This document shows, one piece after another, positions 26,088 to 35,130 of a stretch of DNA of 64,000 bases. This stretch comes from a bacterium. Lineage in GTDB: Bacteria > Chloroflexota > Anaerolineae > Caldilineales > Caldilineaceae. Both the position numbers and the translations under genes were made by a program. The stretch covers positions 1 through 64,000 of the forward strand of contig WGMT01000004.1 in the NCBI GenBank assembly GCA_016124945.1, written 5' to 3'. A model generated the notes under the pieces. It was not told the DNA's origin. It saw only the letters and a list, made by a program, of their open reading frames with translations, and made no database searches. Numbering within the stretch: position 1 is the first letter of the stretch; each line of letters starts with the position of its first letter.

Positions 26088-26390
26088 TTAGAACTGAAAG
26101 CGACTGTCTGCGTTTACAACACGCACATGCAAATTTTCGACAAAAGGTTCTAGCCCCGACATCAGCTTCTCCCACTCTGAAGAATGAATCAACTGAGCCG
26201 CGTCGTCTTCGTCTTCCATTAAGCCCCCACCCAGAATTTGCGGTGCATCGACGCCCCAGAGTGTGTACCATGCGTCACTGATTCGCAGCCCAAGCCGCGC
26301 CAAACCTGGCGCAAGGGTCTGCATCACATAGCGCTGACAGTCTTCTTCTCGCCCTTGCACCATATCGTAACTAAAGAGAACTTTGACCAT
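26088..26390 (-). CDS. Small hypothetical protein, dimeric alpha/beta-barrel-like
   Basis: A 100-residue protein starting MVKVLFSYDMVQGREEDCQRY, with a pattern of strand, long helix, strand, tryptophan-rich loop (RISDAWYTLWG) and second helix (WEKLMSGLEPFVENL) like NIPSNAP or antibiotic-monooxygenase folds. No active site is recognisable. It is co-oriented with the uncharacterised gene at 25363-26067, 20 bases apart, so they may work together. Confidence 0.65.
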   Translation of the reverse strand: MVKVLFSYDMVQGREEDCQRYVMQTLAPGLARLGLRISDAWYTLWGVDAPQILGGGLMEDEDDAAQLIHSSEWEKLMSGLEPFVENLHVRVVNADSRFQF

Positions 26391-26589
26391 CGAATATCCT
26401 TTAAGCAGTCTGTAAAAGACTTGTATTTGGTTCTGTTAAGACTTAGATTCTATTCTAAAATCCACGGTGGCAAGTGGATGACACAACGGCATCAGGCCAA
26501 ACGACAAGACGCGGCATATGTAATCTGCACGTCAAGAGCTTACCACAGAGTTTGTCCAGATACCGCAAGTTCTATTCCGAATGGGGACT

Positions 26590-28362
26590 TTACAACCAAC
26601 GTGTCAAATCTGTGGGATGAGCGAGGACGAGATCTGAATCGCTGAAGCGACGGCTACTGCCCAACCCAGTGCTGACGCCACATTGTACGGCACCTACGGC
26701 CTGGGCAGCTCGCAAGTTCATCTCAGAATCGCTGATCATTAACAACTGATCGGCTTCAATTTGTAACTTCTCCAGCGTCTTGCGGATCGCTTCACTTTCG
26801 GGGGCGAAAGTGTGTATGTCATCGCGGGTGATGACAGCACTGTAAAGCTGTTCCGACAGAGCATTTTCGCGGAAGAACGTCTGCACCTCGTCACAGGTGC
26901 GCGAGGTAATCAATACCAGCCGGTAAGAGTGGGAGAGCGTCAACAACAGCTCATGCATGCCGTCCTGCAAGCGTAGTGCTGACGCATCAGGATAGCCACG
27001 CAGCCGATTCAACCAAGGTGTCATACGCTGAATGTCATCGTGTAGTTGAAGCCAACTTAGTAAAGCCATCAAACGCAAGACCGGCCCTTCGAGAAGAGCC
27101 ATCAATTGCTGGAAGAAGAGACGACGTTGCGCCAGCGACCAGATGCGTTCGAAATGGTGGAAGCGCTGCGCCATGTCATCGGCGAAGCGCCAATCTAATT
27201 CGGTAAGTGTGCCATCCAGGTCAAAGGCAACACCTTCAATACGGTGACCGGCAATCAGGCCGGGAATGCGCACTTCGGTTTGCACATAGGTGCGCTTAAA
27301 CGGTTCTTGATCACGCAATTTGCGCAGTACGTAGGTCAAGATCACACGGACGCTGGCAATCGTGGGCGTTATCAAAAGGACGCCCAACACACCAAACACC
27401 ACCGCCGCACTGATGATGCCGGTGAAGGTGACTGCCGGGTGCAGGTGTACGCGACGCCCCACCAAACGGGGAATTAAGTAGACGCTTTCCACTTGCGTAA
27501 TGACAACGTAGAGGCCAAGCACAATCAGCGCAAAGACCACGTTGTTTACAGGCAACCAGGTTGATCCCTGAAAAAGCGCCACCAATACGCCCACCGTGCC
27601 GCTGATACCCGGGCCAATCGTCGGCAAAAACTCCATAATGCCGGCCAACAACGCCAGCCCCGCCGCATTGGGCAACCCAACAATCGACATAGCGATCCAC
27701 GTGATCACGCCGATCACGATGCCCAGCGCCAACTGTCCACGCAAAAAGGCGATCCAGATCTCACCCAGTTCCTGGCCGATGCGACGCAGATCCTCAGCGT
27801 AGTCGCCCGGCAAAGATTGGAGGATCTTACGCTGTAGCTTGCTCAGGTCTTTGAGCAGCCAGAAGCTCAGTACCAGCACGTAGACGGTTGTGAGCACTGC
27901 CGTCGTTAGCGTTAACGCAAAGCCTAGCGCACCTGCTGCCGCCGGCGAAAGGACATTTTGCAGCACCTCGCCCAACTGCTGAAAGAGAATATTGACACTA
28001 AGCTCGTAATCTCCCAGGCTGAGGATCGGTGCGCCTGAAGCCGTCTGCAGATCAACCACCAACGTATCCAGCACCACAACTAGCGATTCCACAGAATCCA
28101 CCAGCCGCGGAATGAAGATAGCCGGCGCAACCAATAGCAAGAGCACCAAAAAGAGATAGACTGAAATAATCGAAATACCCCGGCTCCAGGCAGTCCGTTG
28201 CTGCACCCAATTGACCGGTTGGTATAACAGGAAGGTCAACAGAAACGCGATGATCGTGGGCTGGATCATGGCGCGGAAGGTGATCAACAACAAAATCGCC
28301 AACACAGCCAGCAAGCTGGAGACAATGATCTTGGTTGTAGTGCTCCAACGTTTGGAGGTCAT
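26590..28362 (-). CDS. AI-2E family transporter fused to a HAD hydrolase
   Basis: A 590-residue fusion. Residues 1-345 are an AI-2E/UPF0118 permease: about eight hydrophobic segments, with the conserved centre LLAGIMEFLPTIGPGISG and the end AVVFGVLGVLLITPTIAS. Residues about 372-590 are a haloacid dehalogenase domain: nucleophile motif FDLDGTLTELD near 379, motif II VLITSRTCDE, a lysine in the IRKTLEKL region, and motif IV LLMISDSEMNL. The cap region is helical. Known AI-2E members move signalling molecules or Na+/H+. The fused cytosolic phosphatase may act on the transported or a sensed compound. No frameshift explains the join; the frame is continuous. Confidence 0.88.
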   Translation of the reverse strand: MTSKRWSTTTKIIVSSLLAVLAILLLITFRAMIQPTIIAFLLTFLLYQPVNWVQQRTAWSRGISIISVYLFLVLLLLVAPAIFIPRLVDSVESLVVVLDTLVVDLQTASGAPILSLGDYELSVNILFQQLGEVLQNVLSPAAAGALGFALTLTTAVLTTVYVLVLSFWLLKDLSKLQRKILQSLPGDYAEDLRRIGQELGEIWIAFLRGQLALGIVIGVITWIAMSIVGLPNAAGLALLAGIMEFLPTIGPGISGTVGVLVALFQGSTWLPVNNVVFALIVLGLYVVITQVESVYLIPRLVGRRVHLHPAVTFTGIISAAVVFGVLGVLLITPTIASVRVILTYVLRKLRDQEPFKRTYVQTEVRIPGLIAGHRIEGVAFDLDGTLTELDWRFADDMAQRFHHFERIWSLAQRRLFFQQLMALLEGPVLRLMALLSWLQLHDDIQRMTPWLNRLRGYPDASALRLQDGMHELLLTLSHSYRLVLITSRTCDEVQTFFRENALSEQLYSAVITRDDIHTFAPESEAIRKTLEKLQIEADQLLMISDSEMNLRAAQAVGAVQCGVSTGLGSSRRFSDSDLVLAHPTDLTRWL

Positions 28363-28466
28363 TTTTGATTGCTTGTGGGGAGACAGAAGAGTAAAAGACA
28401 GGGATTCCGCATGTTGCTTATCCTATCGCGCCTATCACACAGGCACGACACTGCCAGAAGGCTGTG

Positions 28467-29150
28467 CTAGAAGATGCGGAATTGACGAAAGGGCCAGTAG
28501 CGCAACCATGCTCGCCCAACAACCGAGCTACGATCCACAGGCCCGAACGAACGACTGTCGTTGCTGTTAATGCGGTTGTCACCCATGACGAAGTAAGTCA
28601 TGGGGCGCAATGTCACGGGGCCATACTGCGTTTCACCAGGGACGGAGACGTAGGCTTCGTCCTGCGCTTTGCCGTCGACGAAGACAACGCCATTGCGGAT
28701 TTCAATCGTCTCACCCGGCAAACCAATGACGCGCTTGATCAAAAGTTCCGGCATTTGCGGTAGATCGAGCACAACAATGTCGTAACGTTCCGGCGAATCA
28801 AAGTAGTAACTAACCTTTTCAATCACCAAACGTTCCGTTGGATGCAGATTCGGCTCCATACTCTGGCCGTAGACAACCGTCGCCTGCGCCAGGAACACGT
28901 GGATCACCACCGCCAAGATCACCGATGGCAACGCAATCTGGATCAGATCAGAGATGAAGCGTTCCAATTCAGAGCGGGGGCGTTGTGGTGCAGGTTGCTC
29001 GCCGGGAACAAGCGAGGACTCATTTTGCGGCAGAACGGAGCCGTCTTGCTGTGCATCGTGACCAGGGAGATTGGTATCTATCACAAGATTTCCTTCTTTA
29101 CTGCGGAACATTTTGCCTTGAACAAAGTTCGTGTACGACCAATTGTTCAT
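28467..29150 (-). CDS. lepB: Signal peptidase I
   Basis: A 227-residue type I leader peptidase that cuts signal peptides at the outer face of the membrane. One membrane segment lies at about 70-92 (SVILAVVIHVFLAQATVVYG), directly followed by the serine motif GQSMEPNL. The catalytic lysine is in LIKRVIGLPGE and box E is MGDNRINSNDSR. The N-terminal 60 residues are polar and Gln/Pro-rich. The start could also be at 29111 (MFRSKEG); neither has a clear ribosome-binding site. Confidence 0.94.
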   Translation of the reverse strand: MNNWSYTNFVQGKMFRSKEGNLVIDTNLPGHDAQQDGSVLPQNESSLVPGEQPAPQRPRSELERFISDLIQIALPSVILAVVIHVFLAQATVVYGQSMEPNLHPTERLVIEKVSYYFDSPERYDIVVLDLPQMPELLIKRVIGLPGETIEIRNGVVFVDGKAQDEAYVSVPGETQYGPVTLRPMTYFVMGDNRINSNDSRSFGPVDRSSVVGRAWLRYWPFRQFRIF

Positions 29151-29241
29151 GTACGGGGATCTTTACACTACCACCAAACAACGTTTGTCTTCGACATGAC
29201 TCAGGTACTACTACAGAAATACAACCAATTATGGCAAAAGT

Positions 29242-29278
29242 CAAGACGCCGGACACCCCCTGGGCGTCCGGCGTCTTG
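29242..29278 (-). terminator. Hairpin terminator after pnp
   Basis: Thirteen-base perfect arms (29242-29254 and 29266-29278) with an 11-base loop lie 43 bases past the pnp stop. On the minus strand the stem is followed by a weak T-rich stretch. Confidence 0.75.
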
Positions 29279-29320
29279 CAAAAAGCTGACAAGCTGTCTA
29301 AAAATTAAGATCTAGGCGAA

Positions 29321-31612
29321 TTAGCGGTCGCGTTGGCCGTTGCCACCACGTCCACCACGGTCGCCGCCACGTCCGCCACGGTCGCCGCCACGTCCGCCGC
29401 GGTCGCCGCCACGTCCACCACGGTCGCCACCGCGGTCGCCACCACGTCCACCACCACCGCCACGATCCCGCTCACGGGCTTCTTCGGCAGTCCAGCCTTC
29501 AAGCACCGCCTGACGGCTCAAGCGCACTTTGCCCGAAGAATCGATGTCGATGACCATCGCCGTGAGTTCGTCGCCTACGTTGGCGATCTCTTCGACGGCA
29601 CCCACCCGATAGTCGGCCAGTTGGCTGATGTGGATCAGCCCATCAATGCCGGGCACCAGGTTGAGGAAGACGCCATAAGGCTCGGTGCGCACAACCTGAC
29701 CGGTGTAGATCTTGCCGATCTCCACATCTTCGGTCATGGCTTCGATTTCGCGCTTGGCCTGTTCAGCGCCAAGGCCGTCGGTGCCCGAGATGAAGATGGT
29801 GCCGTCTTCTTCCACATCCACCTTCACCTTGTACTCTTCTTGGATGGAGCGGATTGTTTTGCCACCCGGCCCAATTACCTTGCCGATCTTTTCAGGGTTG
29901 ATGTGGATGGTGAGGATACGCGGCGCGTACTCGCTCATCTCGCTGCGTGGTTCGGGCAGCACTGCCAGCATCTTGTCGAGGATGAAGAGACGGCCCTGAC
30001 GTGCCTGCTCCAGCGCCTGTTCGAGGATGCCGAAGTCCAGCCCCTGGATCTTCATGTCCATTTGTAGCGCCGTAACGCCGTGAGCCGTGCCGGCCACTTT
30101 GAAGTCCATATCGCCTAAGAAGTCTTCCAGTCCTTGGATATCGCTCAGCACTTTGTAGCTGCTCGGCTGATCTGCGTCTTGGATCAGGCCCATGGCGATG
30201 CCGGCCACTGGTGCGTCAATCGGTACGCCTGCATCCATCAAGGCCAGAGTACTGCCACAGACAGACGCCATGCTGGTGGAACCGTTGCTGCTCATCACTT
30301 CACTGACAACGCGCAACGTATACGGGAAATCGTCGGGGATTACCGCCACCAATGCCCGTTCAGCCAACGCACCATGACCAATTTCGCGGCGCTTGGGGCC
30401 ACGGAGCGGGTAGGCTTCGCCTGTGCTGTACGGCGGGAAGTTGTAGTGATGCATGTAGCGCTTTTCTTCGCCGGGTTGCAGCGTGTCCAACTGTTGCGCT
30501 TCGCCTGGGGTGCCCAATGTGGCGATGCTGAGCACATGGGTTTCACCACGCATGAAAAGACCACTACCATGCACACGGGGCAGGCAACCAACCTGCACCG
30601 AAATCGAGCGAATTTCTTCGGGGGCGCGGCCATCGGCTCGGATGCTGTTGTCGAGGACATGACGACGCATGGTCTTTTTGACCACGCTTTCAAACGCGTC
30701 GTTCAGAATGTCTCCGGCGATTTCGCCGCTTTCCAACCGTGCCGCAAAGTATTCTTTGACCTTGGCCTCGAGTACTTTGGTGCGTTCGCTACGCTCGGAG
30801 CGGACAGGGCCTTCGACGATCATGGCCTTGAGTTCTTCGCCAACCAGATCTTGAATCTCGGCGATGGTCTCTTTGGTGGGCAAGAAGACGGGGAAGTTGG
30901 TCCACTTCTCTTTGCCCACGTCTTCGCGCATCTGCTTGATGGTCTGGATGGTGGGTTGCATCGCCTCGTGGGCAAGTTTCAGTGCATCGAGCATCACATT
31001 TTCGGGCAGTTCATGGGAACCAGCCTCGACCATAAGGATGTTGTCTTCGGTGCCGGACACTTGCAGGTTCAGCGTGCTCTTGTCCATGTCTGCCGCGGTG
31101 GGGTTGACTACAAAAGTGCCGTCGATGTAGCCAATCGAGGCGGCGCCCACAGGGCCATCCCACGGGATGTCGCTGATGGCCAGCGCCGCCGAAGCCGCGA
31201 TGATAGCCAGCGGATCCATCAAGTGTTGGCCGTCAGAGGCGAGCGTTCCCAGGATAATTTGTACTTCGTTGCGCATGCCCTTGGGGAAGAGCGGACGTAA
31301 CGGGCGATCGACCAGGCGGCAGAGCAGAATCGCCTGTTCGCTGGGCCGTCCTTCGCGGCGGAAGAAACTGCCGGGAATGCGTCCGGCGGCGTAGAGCTTT
31401 TCTTCGAAGTCTACGGTCATGGGGAAGAAGCCGACGCCGGCGCGTGTCTCTTTGGAGCCGGTGGCGCTGGCGAAGATCACCGTGTCGCCGCAGCGCACTG
31501 TCACCGCGCCGCCGGCCTGCGCCGCAAGGACGCCTGTTTCAATGTGAATTTCTTTGTCGCCAAGTTGGGTTGTGTACATCTTGGCGCCGTTAAAAAGTTG
31601 TGGACTTTGCAT
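29321..31612 (-). CDS. pnp: Polyribonucleotide nucleotidyltransferase (PNPase)
   Basis: The start is set at 31612 ([13 protein letters not shown]), with AGAGGT 7 bases upstream; the longer frame to 31849 runs through repeats. The 763-residue enzyme degrades RNA 3' to 5' with phosphate. Two RNase PH domains (about 10-220 and 315-540) include [10 protein letters not shown] and [23 protein letters not shown] domain follows ([19 protein letters not shown]), then an S1 domain ([20 protein letters not shown]). The last 55 residues are an RGG/RGGD repeat tail not found in standard PNPases. It lies downstream of rpsO on the same strand, the classical bacterial pairing. Confidence 0.97.
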   Translation of the reverse strand: MQSPQLFNGAKMYTTQLGDKEIHIETGVLAAQAGGAVTVRCGDTVIFASATGSKETRAGVGFFPMTVDFEEKLYAAGRIPGSFFRREGRPSEQAILLCRLVDRPLRPLFPKGMRNEVQIILGTLASDGQHLMDPLAIIAASAALAISDIPWDGPVGAASIGYIDGTFVVNPTAADMDKSTLNLQVSGTEDNILMVEAGSHELPENVMLDALKLAHEAMQPTIQTIKQMREDVGKEKWTNFPVFLPTKETIAEIQDLVGEELKAMIVEGPVRSERSERTKVLEAKVKEYFAARLESGEIAGDILNDAFESVVKKTMRRHVLDNSIRADGRAPEEIRSISVQVGCLPRVHGSGLFMRGETHVLSIATLGTPGEAQQLDTLQPGEEKRYMHHYNFPPYSTGEAYPLRGPKRREIGHGALAERALVAVIPDDFPYTLRVVSEVMSSNGSTSMASVCGSTLALMDAGVPIDAPVAGIAMGLIQDADQPSSYKVLSDIQGLEDFLGDMDFKVAGTAHGVTALQMDMKIQGLDFGILEQALEQARQGRLFILDKMLAVLPEPRSEMSEYAPRILTIHINPEKIGKVIGPGGKTIRSIQEEYKVKVDVEEDGTIFISGTDGLGAEQAKREIEAMTEDVEIGKIYTGQVVRTEPYGVFLNLVPGIDGLIHISQLADYRVGAVEEIANVGDELTAMVIDIDSSGKVRLSRQAVLEGWTAEEARERDRGGGGGRGGDRGGDRGGRGGDRGGRGGDRGGRGGDRGGRGGNGQRDR
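29341..29460 (-). repeat. 21-base tandem repeats encoding the PNPase RGG tail
   Basis: Within the 3' end of pnp a 21-base unit, encoding a GGDRGGR heptapeptide, repeats about five times with minor variants. Length is likely to vary between strains. Confidence 0.85.
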
Positions 31613-31669
31613 AGTTTTACCTCTGGTAATTGACCTTTCCGAATTGCATACAAACTGTTTGCATCCGAA

Positions 31670-31711
31670 CAAGAATCGTGTGACAAGAATCGTGTGACAA
31701 GAATCGTGTGA
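31670..31711. repeat. Three tandem 14-base repeats in the pnp leader
   Basis: Three perfect consecutive copies of CAAGAATCGTGTGA (31670-31683, 31684-31697, 31698-31711) lie 58-99 bases upstream of the pnp start codon. They may be a regulator- or RNA-binding array, or simple slippage. Confidence 0.9.
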
Positions 31712-31723
31712 TAGGGAACGCCG

Positions 31724-31759
31724 ATTGTGCACGCTTTCAAAATACGAAGCGCGCACAAT
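31724..31759. other. Hairpin in the rpsO-pnp intergenic region
   Basis: Arms 31724-31737 and 31746-31759 pair over 14 bases with two non-complementary or wobble positions and an 8-base loop, about 110 bases before the pnp start. In Escherichia coli a leader hairpin here is the RNase III/PNPase autoregulation target; a similar role is inferred only from position. Confidence 0.6.
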
Positions 31760-31951
31760 TTGCCTTCCAAGAAGAATAACTGGCTTCTCGATGCTTTGTC
31801 GCAGCGCTTTGGGCCGTGGATGTTTGCCGGTTGCAGCGTTTCTGGGCAATTCTCAAATGAGGGCAGACCCAAATGAGGGCGGACGTAAATGTACCGCGGT
31901 GAGGAGCGGCTTTCATCTACGTAGCGGAAAGGCCGAGCGAGGTGCGGAACT

Positions 31952-31990
31952 GGGGAATGGGGCAAAACGGGCTGCTTTGCCCCATTCCCC
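31952..31990. other. 15-base-pair hairpin between rpsO and pnp
   Basis: Perfect arms 31952-31966 and 31976-31990 (GGGGAATGGGGCAAA type) with a 9-base loop. The 535-base stretch 31613-32147 holds this hairpin, the one at 31724, the 14-base repeats and the rpsO terminator, but no gene. Confidence 0.75.
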
Positions 31991-32100
31991 AATGCCGAAC
32001 CTCTGCCTCCTGCTCACGCTACAACGATGGTAACTTATTGTTCAAAGCTGCGTTCAAATCATCTAACGGTCGGTTCTGCTACTGGTAACCTAAACGCAAA

Positions 32101-32139
32101 AGAGGGGCGCTGCCAACGAATGTGACAGACCGCCCCTCT
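32101..32139 (-). terminator. rpsO terminator
   Basis: On the minus strand, arms 32139-32131 and 32109-32101 (AGAGGGGCG/CGCCCCTCT) pair perfectly with a 21-base loop and are followed by TTTT. The hairpin starts 9 bases past the rpsO stop. Confidence 0.75.
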
Positions 32140-32147
32140 CCCCATTC

Positions 32148-32417
32148 TTACCTGCGTAGTCCCAACCGTTCAATCAACTGGCGATATCGGTTGACATCTT
32201 TGCGAGCCAAGTAGGCGAGATGTCGCCGCCGCTGACCGACTAGCTTCAACAGACCTCGACGTGAACCTTCATCGTGCCTGTGAGTGTTCAGGTGATCAAT
32301 CAACCCGTTGATACGAGTTGTAAGTAGTGCCACCTGAACCTCGGGAGAACCTGTATCTGTTTCGTTGATACGGTACTCTTCAATGATCTGGACTTTCTGA
32401 TCTTTGCGGATGGTCAT
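32148..32417 (-). CDS. rpsO: 30S ribosomal protein S15
   Basis: The start is at 32417 ([15 protein letters not shown]), with AGGAG 7 bases upstream; the frame to 32480 is an unsupported extension. The 89-residue product has the full S15 signature: [53 protein letters not shown] and the terminal LGLRR. It binds 16S rRNA helices 20-22 in the small subunit. pnp lies downstream. Confidence 0.98.
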   Translation of the reverse strand: MTIRKDQKVQIIEEYRINETDTGSPEVQVALLTTRINGLIDHLNTHRHDEGSRRGLLKLVGQRRRHLAYLARKDVNRYRQLIERLGLRR

Positions 32418-32545
32418 TGGTACTCCTGTTCTCCTTTTTGGTAACTGAGATTGCCGCTCAGTACGGGAACCTGAACCCAACTGTTCAGATGTTTAGCCAG
32501 ATCACCGCTGGAATACCAAGGCGCAAGATCCAGCAAAACGAGAGT

Positions 32546-32574
32546 ACTATAGCACAGATTGTCAAATTCAACAA
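32546..32574 (-). promoter_or_regulatory. Probable rpsO promoter
   Basis: On the minus strand TTGTTG (32574-32569) and TATAGT (32551-32546) are spaced by exactly 17 bases, in an AT-rich divergent gap. This gives an rpsO leader of about 120 bases, long enough for S15 autoregulation. Confidence 0.55.
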
Positions 32575-32659
32575 ATTTCATTCTGCAATTCTATAAGAGT
32601 GCCTTACAGCCAAAGTAAAAGACTTGCCCCACTTCCTACCATCTGATACGCTAAGCTCT

Positions 32660-35089
32660 ATGGAAATCCTGCGCGGCGTCGTTGAACGTATTACCTACCA
32701 CAATGAAGAGAACGGCTATACCGTGGCCAAGCTGGCGCCGGAAAGACGCCCACACCATCTGCCCGCCTGGCAACAAGAGATCGCCATCATCGGCAACATG
32801 ACGGGCGTGGCCGTGGGTGAATCGGTAGAACTAAGCGGCCAGTGGACGGTTCACCCAGAATACGGCAAACAGTTTACGGTGGAACAGATGCGGTCGGTGC
32901 TGCCTGCTACGGTTGCCGGGATCGAAAAGTATCTGGGCAGTGGCCTGATCAAAGGCGTCGGCCCGGTGACGGCCAAACGCATCGTCGCCCATTTTGGCAT
33001 GGAGACACTGGAGATCATCGACGGCGAAGCAGAACGGTTGATCGAAGTGCCTGGCGTCGGTCAAAAACGGGTGCAGTTGATCGCACGCGCCTGGGCCGAA
33101 CAACGCGCTATTAAAGAAGTCATGATCTTCTTGCAAGGACATGGCGTCAGCACTTCGCTCGCCACCAAGATCTACAAACGCTACGGCGACGATGCCGTCA
33201 CCATTGTACAGGACAACCCCTACCAACTGGCCGAGGACATCTACGGCATCGGCTTCCTCACGGCGGACAAGATCGCCCGCTCGCTGGGGATCGCGGCGAA
33301 TGCGCCACAACGCATCGCCGCCGGTGTGGAGTATGTACTCAACCAGGGAACAGACGAAGGACACGTCTACCTGCCCAGCCCGGAGCTAATCCGCCGCGCT
33401 GCCGAACTGCTGGCGGTCTCCCCCGATATGGTGGCGGCAGGCTTGTTGCGCCTGCGCGGCGGCGAACGAGTGAAAATGGCCCCAACACCCGGCGCCGAAG
33501 CCACCCACTTCCAGTGGGCGGTGACCCAGCTTTTCGATTTGCCTACTGAACCCGATACTGAACCCGACACCGTGACTAACACTGTGGCTAACACTGTGGC
33601 TAACACTGTGGCTGATCGTGTGGCTGAACCGAAGCCGTCCTATCAGGTTTCGGCGACCGATGCCGAAATCGAGACGATGTTGAGTGAGAAACAGGCCGTC
33701 TACCTGACGCCGCTCTACTTCAGCGAGGTGGGCGTGGCCAACCGGCTACGCCATCTGCTCTTTTCGGGTGAGGAAAGCCGGTTGGGCGCGTTTCAACGCT
33801 GGCAGTGGACACACAGTTTCGACGTCCTACGCCGGGAGAGTGGCTTTGCCCTGGCCGAACAGCAACAGCAGGCCATACGCGCTGCCTTGACTCATCGGCT
33901 CACGATCCTTACCGGCGGCCCCGGCACTGGGAAGACCACGTCCTTGCGCACGGTATTGCAGTTATGCGAGGCGGCAGGTTGTACCGTCCTATTGGCCGCG
34001 CCTACAGGACGAGCCGCCAAAAGGTTATCAGAAACGACCGGCCGCGAGGCAAAGACCATCCACCGCCTGCTTGAGTTTCAGCCTGGCGAGGGTATTGCCT
34101 TTAAACGAAACGAAAATTCGCCGTTGGATGCGGATCTGTTGGTAGTGGACGAGGCGTCGATGCTCGACCTGATCCTCATGAACCATCTGCTCAAGGCGCT
34201 GGCCCCAGGGATGCACCTGCTCTTGGTGGGCGATGTGGACCAACTCCCCAGTGTTGGTGCGGGCAGCGTACTCGAAGACGTCATCGCCGCCATTGCCACC
34301 CTCCACGCCGAGACAGGATCGAGCAATCGCGCCGCCGTGATCCGGCTGGAGACGATCTTTCGGCAGGCGGCAGAAAGCTACATCATCCGCAACGCCCACC
34401 GCATCAACCACGGCGACATGCCCACTATCGACAATGAGGGCGCTTCGGATTTCTTCTTCTTTCGCACCGATGAGCCTGAGCGAGCGGCCCAACTCTGTGT
34501 GGAACTGGTGCAGACACGCATCCCACGCAAATTCGGCATCCCCAGCGAAGACATTCAGGTGTTGAGCCCGATGCACCGGGGTGTGGTGGGGGTTGGATCA
34601 CTCAACGAGGCCTTACAGGCCGCGCTCAACCCCCAACGCGGTGACCAGCCGCAGCGCTTCTTGGGGAGCCGTGTCTACCGTGCCGGGGATCGGGTGATGC
34701 AACTGCGCAACAACTACGACAAAGAAGTCTACAACGGCGACATGGGAACCATCACCACCCTCGATCCTGTTGAACAGGAGGTGACTGTCACCTTCGATGG
34801 GCGGGCTGTCTGTTATAATTTTATTGAGTTGGATGAACTTGCCCATGCCTGGGCGGTGAGTGTGCACAAGAGCCAGGGCAGCGAATACCCCGCCGTTGTG
34901 ATCCCGCTGCTCACAAGCCACTACATGATGTTGCAACGCAACCTGCTCTATACAGCCATTACTCGTGCCCGGCGGCTGGTGGTGCTGGTAGGGCAGACGA
35001 AGGCACTGGCAATGGCTGTGCGCAACAATCAGGTGGCGGCACGCTACACTGGTCTGGCCGAACGGCTGGGCCAGACGCCCAATAGCTGA
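32660..35089 (+). CDS. recD2: RecD2-type ATP-dependent 5'-3' DNA helicase
   Basis: The start is set at the ATG at 32660 (MEILRGVVERITYHNEENGY, the usual RecD2 opening); the TTG at 32624 is less likely. The 809-residue protein has the OB-like start, tandem helix-hairpin-helix region (LIKGVGPVTAKRIVAHFG; EVPGVGQKRVQLIARAW), Walker A TGGPGTGKTTS near 418-428, DEASMLD (motif II), and the final UvrD_C2-like region with VHKSQGSEYP. It is not part of RecBCD, although an addAB pair lies 22 kb away. A repetitive insert (TVANTVANTVADRVAEP) at about 33570-33635 lies before the helicase domain. Confidence 0.95.
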   Translation: MEILRGVVERITYHNEENGYTVAKLAPERRPHHLPAWQQEIAIIGNMTGVAVGESVELSGQWTVHPEYGKQFTVEQMRSVLPATVAGIEKYLGSGLIKGVGPVTAKRIVAHFGMETLEIIDGEAERLIEVPGVGQKRVQLIARAWAEQRAIKEVMIFLQGHGVSTSLATKIYKRYGDDAVTIVQDNPYQLAEDIYGIGFLTADKIARSLGIAANAPQRIAAGVEYVLNQGTDEGHVYLPSPELIRRAAELLAVSPDMVAAGLLRLRGGERVKMAPTPGAEATHFQWAVTQLFDLPTEPDTEPDTVTNTVANTVANTVADRVAEPKPSYQVSATDAEIETMLSEKQAVYLTPLYFSEVGVANRLRHLLFSGEESRLGAFQRWQWTHSFDVLRRESGFALAEQQQQAIRAALTHRLTILTGGPGTGKTTSLRTVLQLCEAAGCTVLLAAPTGRAAKRLSETTGREAKTIHRLLEFQPGEGIAFKRNENSPLDADLLVVDEASMLDLILMNHLLKALAPGMHLLLVGDVDQLPSVGAGSVLEDVIAAIATLHAETGSSNRAAVIRLETIFRQAAESYIIRNAHRINHGDMPTIDNEGASDFFFFRTDEPERAAQLCVELVQTRIPRKFGIPSEDIQVLSPMHRGVVGVGSLNEALQAALNPQRGDQPQRFLGSRVYRAGDRVMQLRNNYDKEVYNGDMGTITTLDPVEQEVTVTFDGRAVCYNFIELDELAHAWAVSVHKSQGSEYPAVVIPLLTSHYMMLQRNLLYTAITRARRLVVLVGQTKALAMAVRNNQVAARYTGLAERLGQTPNS

Positions 35090-35130
35090 GAATCCATTAT
35101 CGATACCCCACAGTTAAAGGACAGATTCAG

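Noticed and set aside
30134..31300. 388-codon open frame opposite pnp
   Set aside because: Antisense to conserved PNPase domains; no family match.
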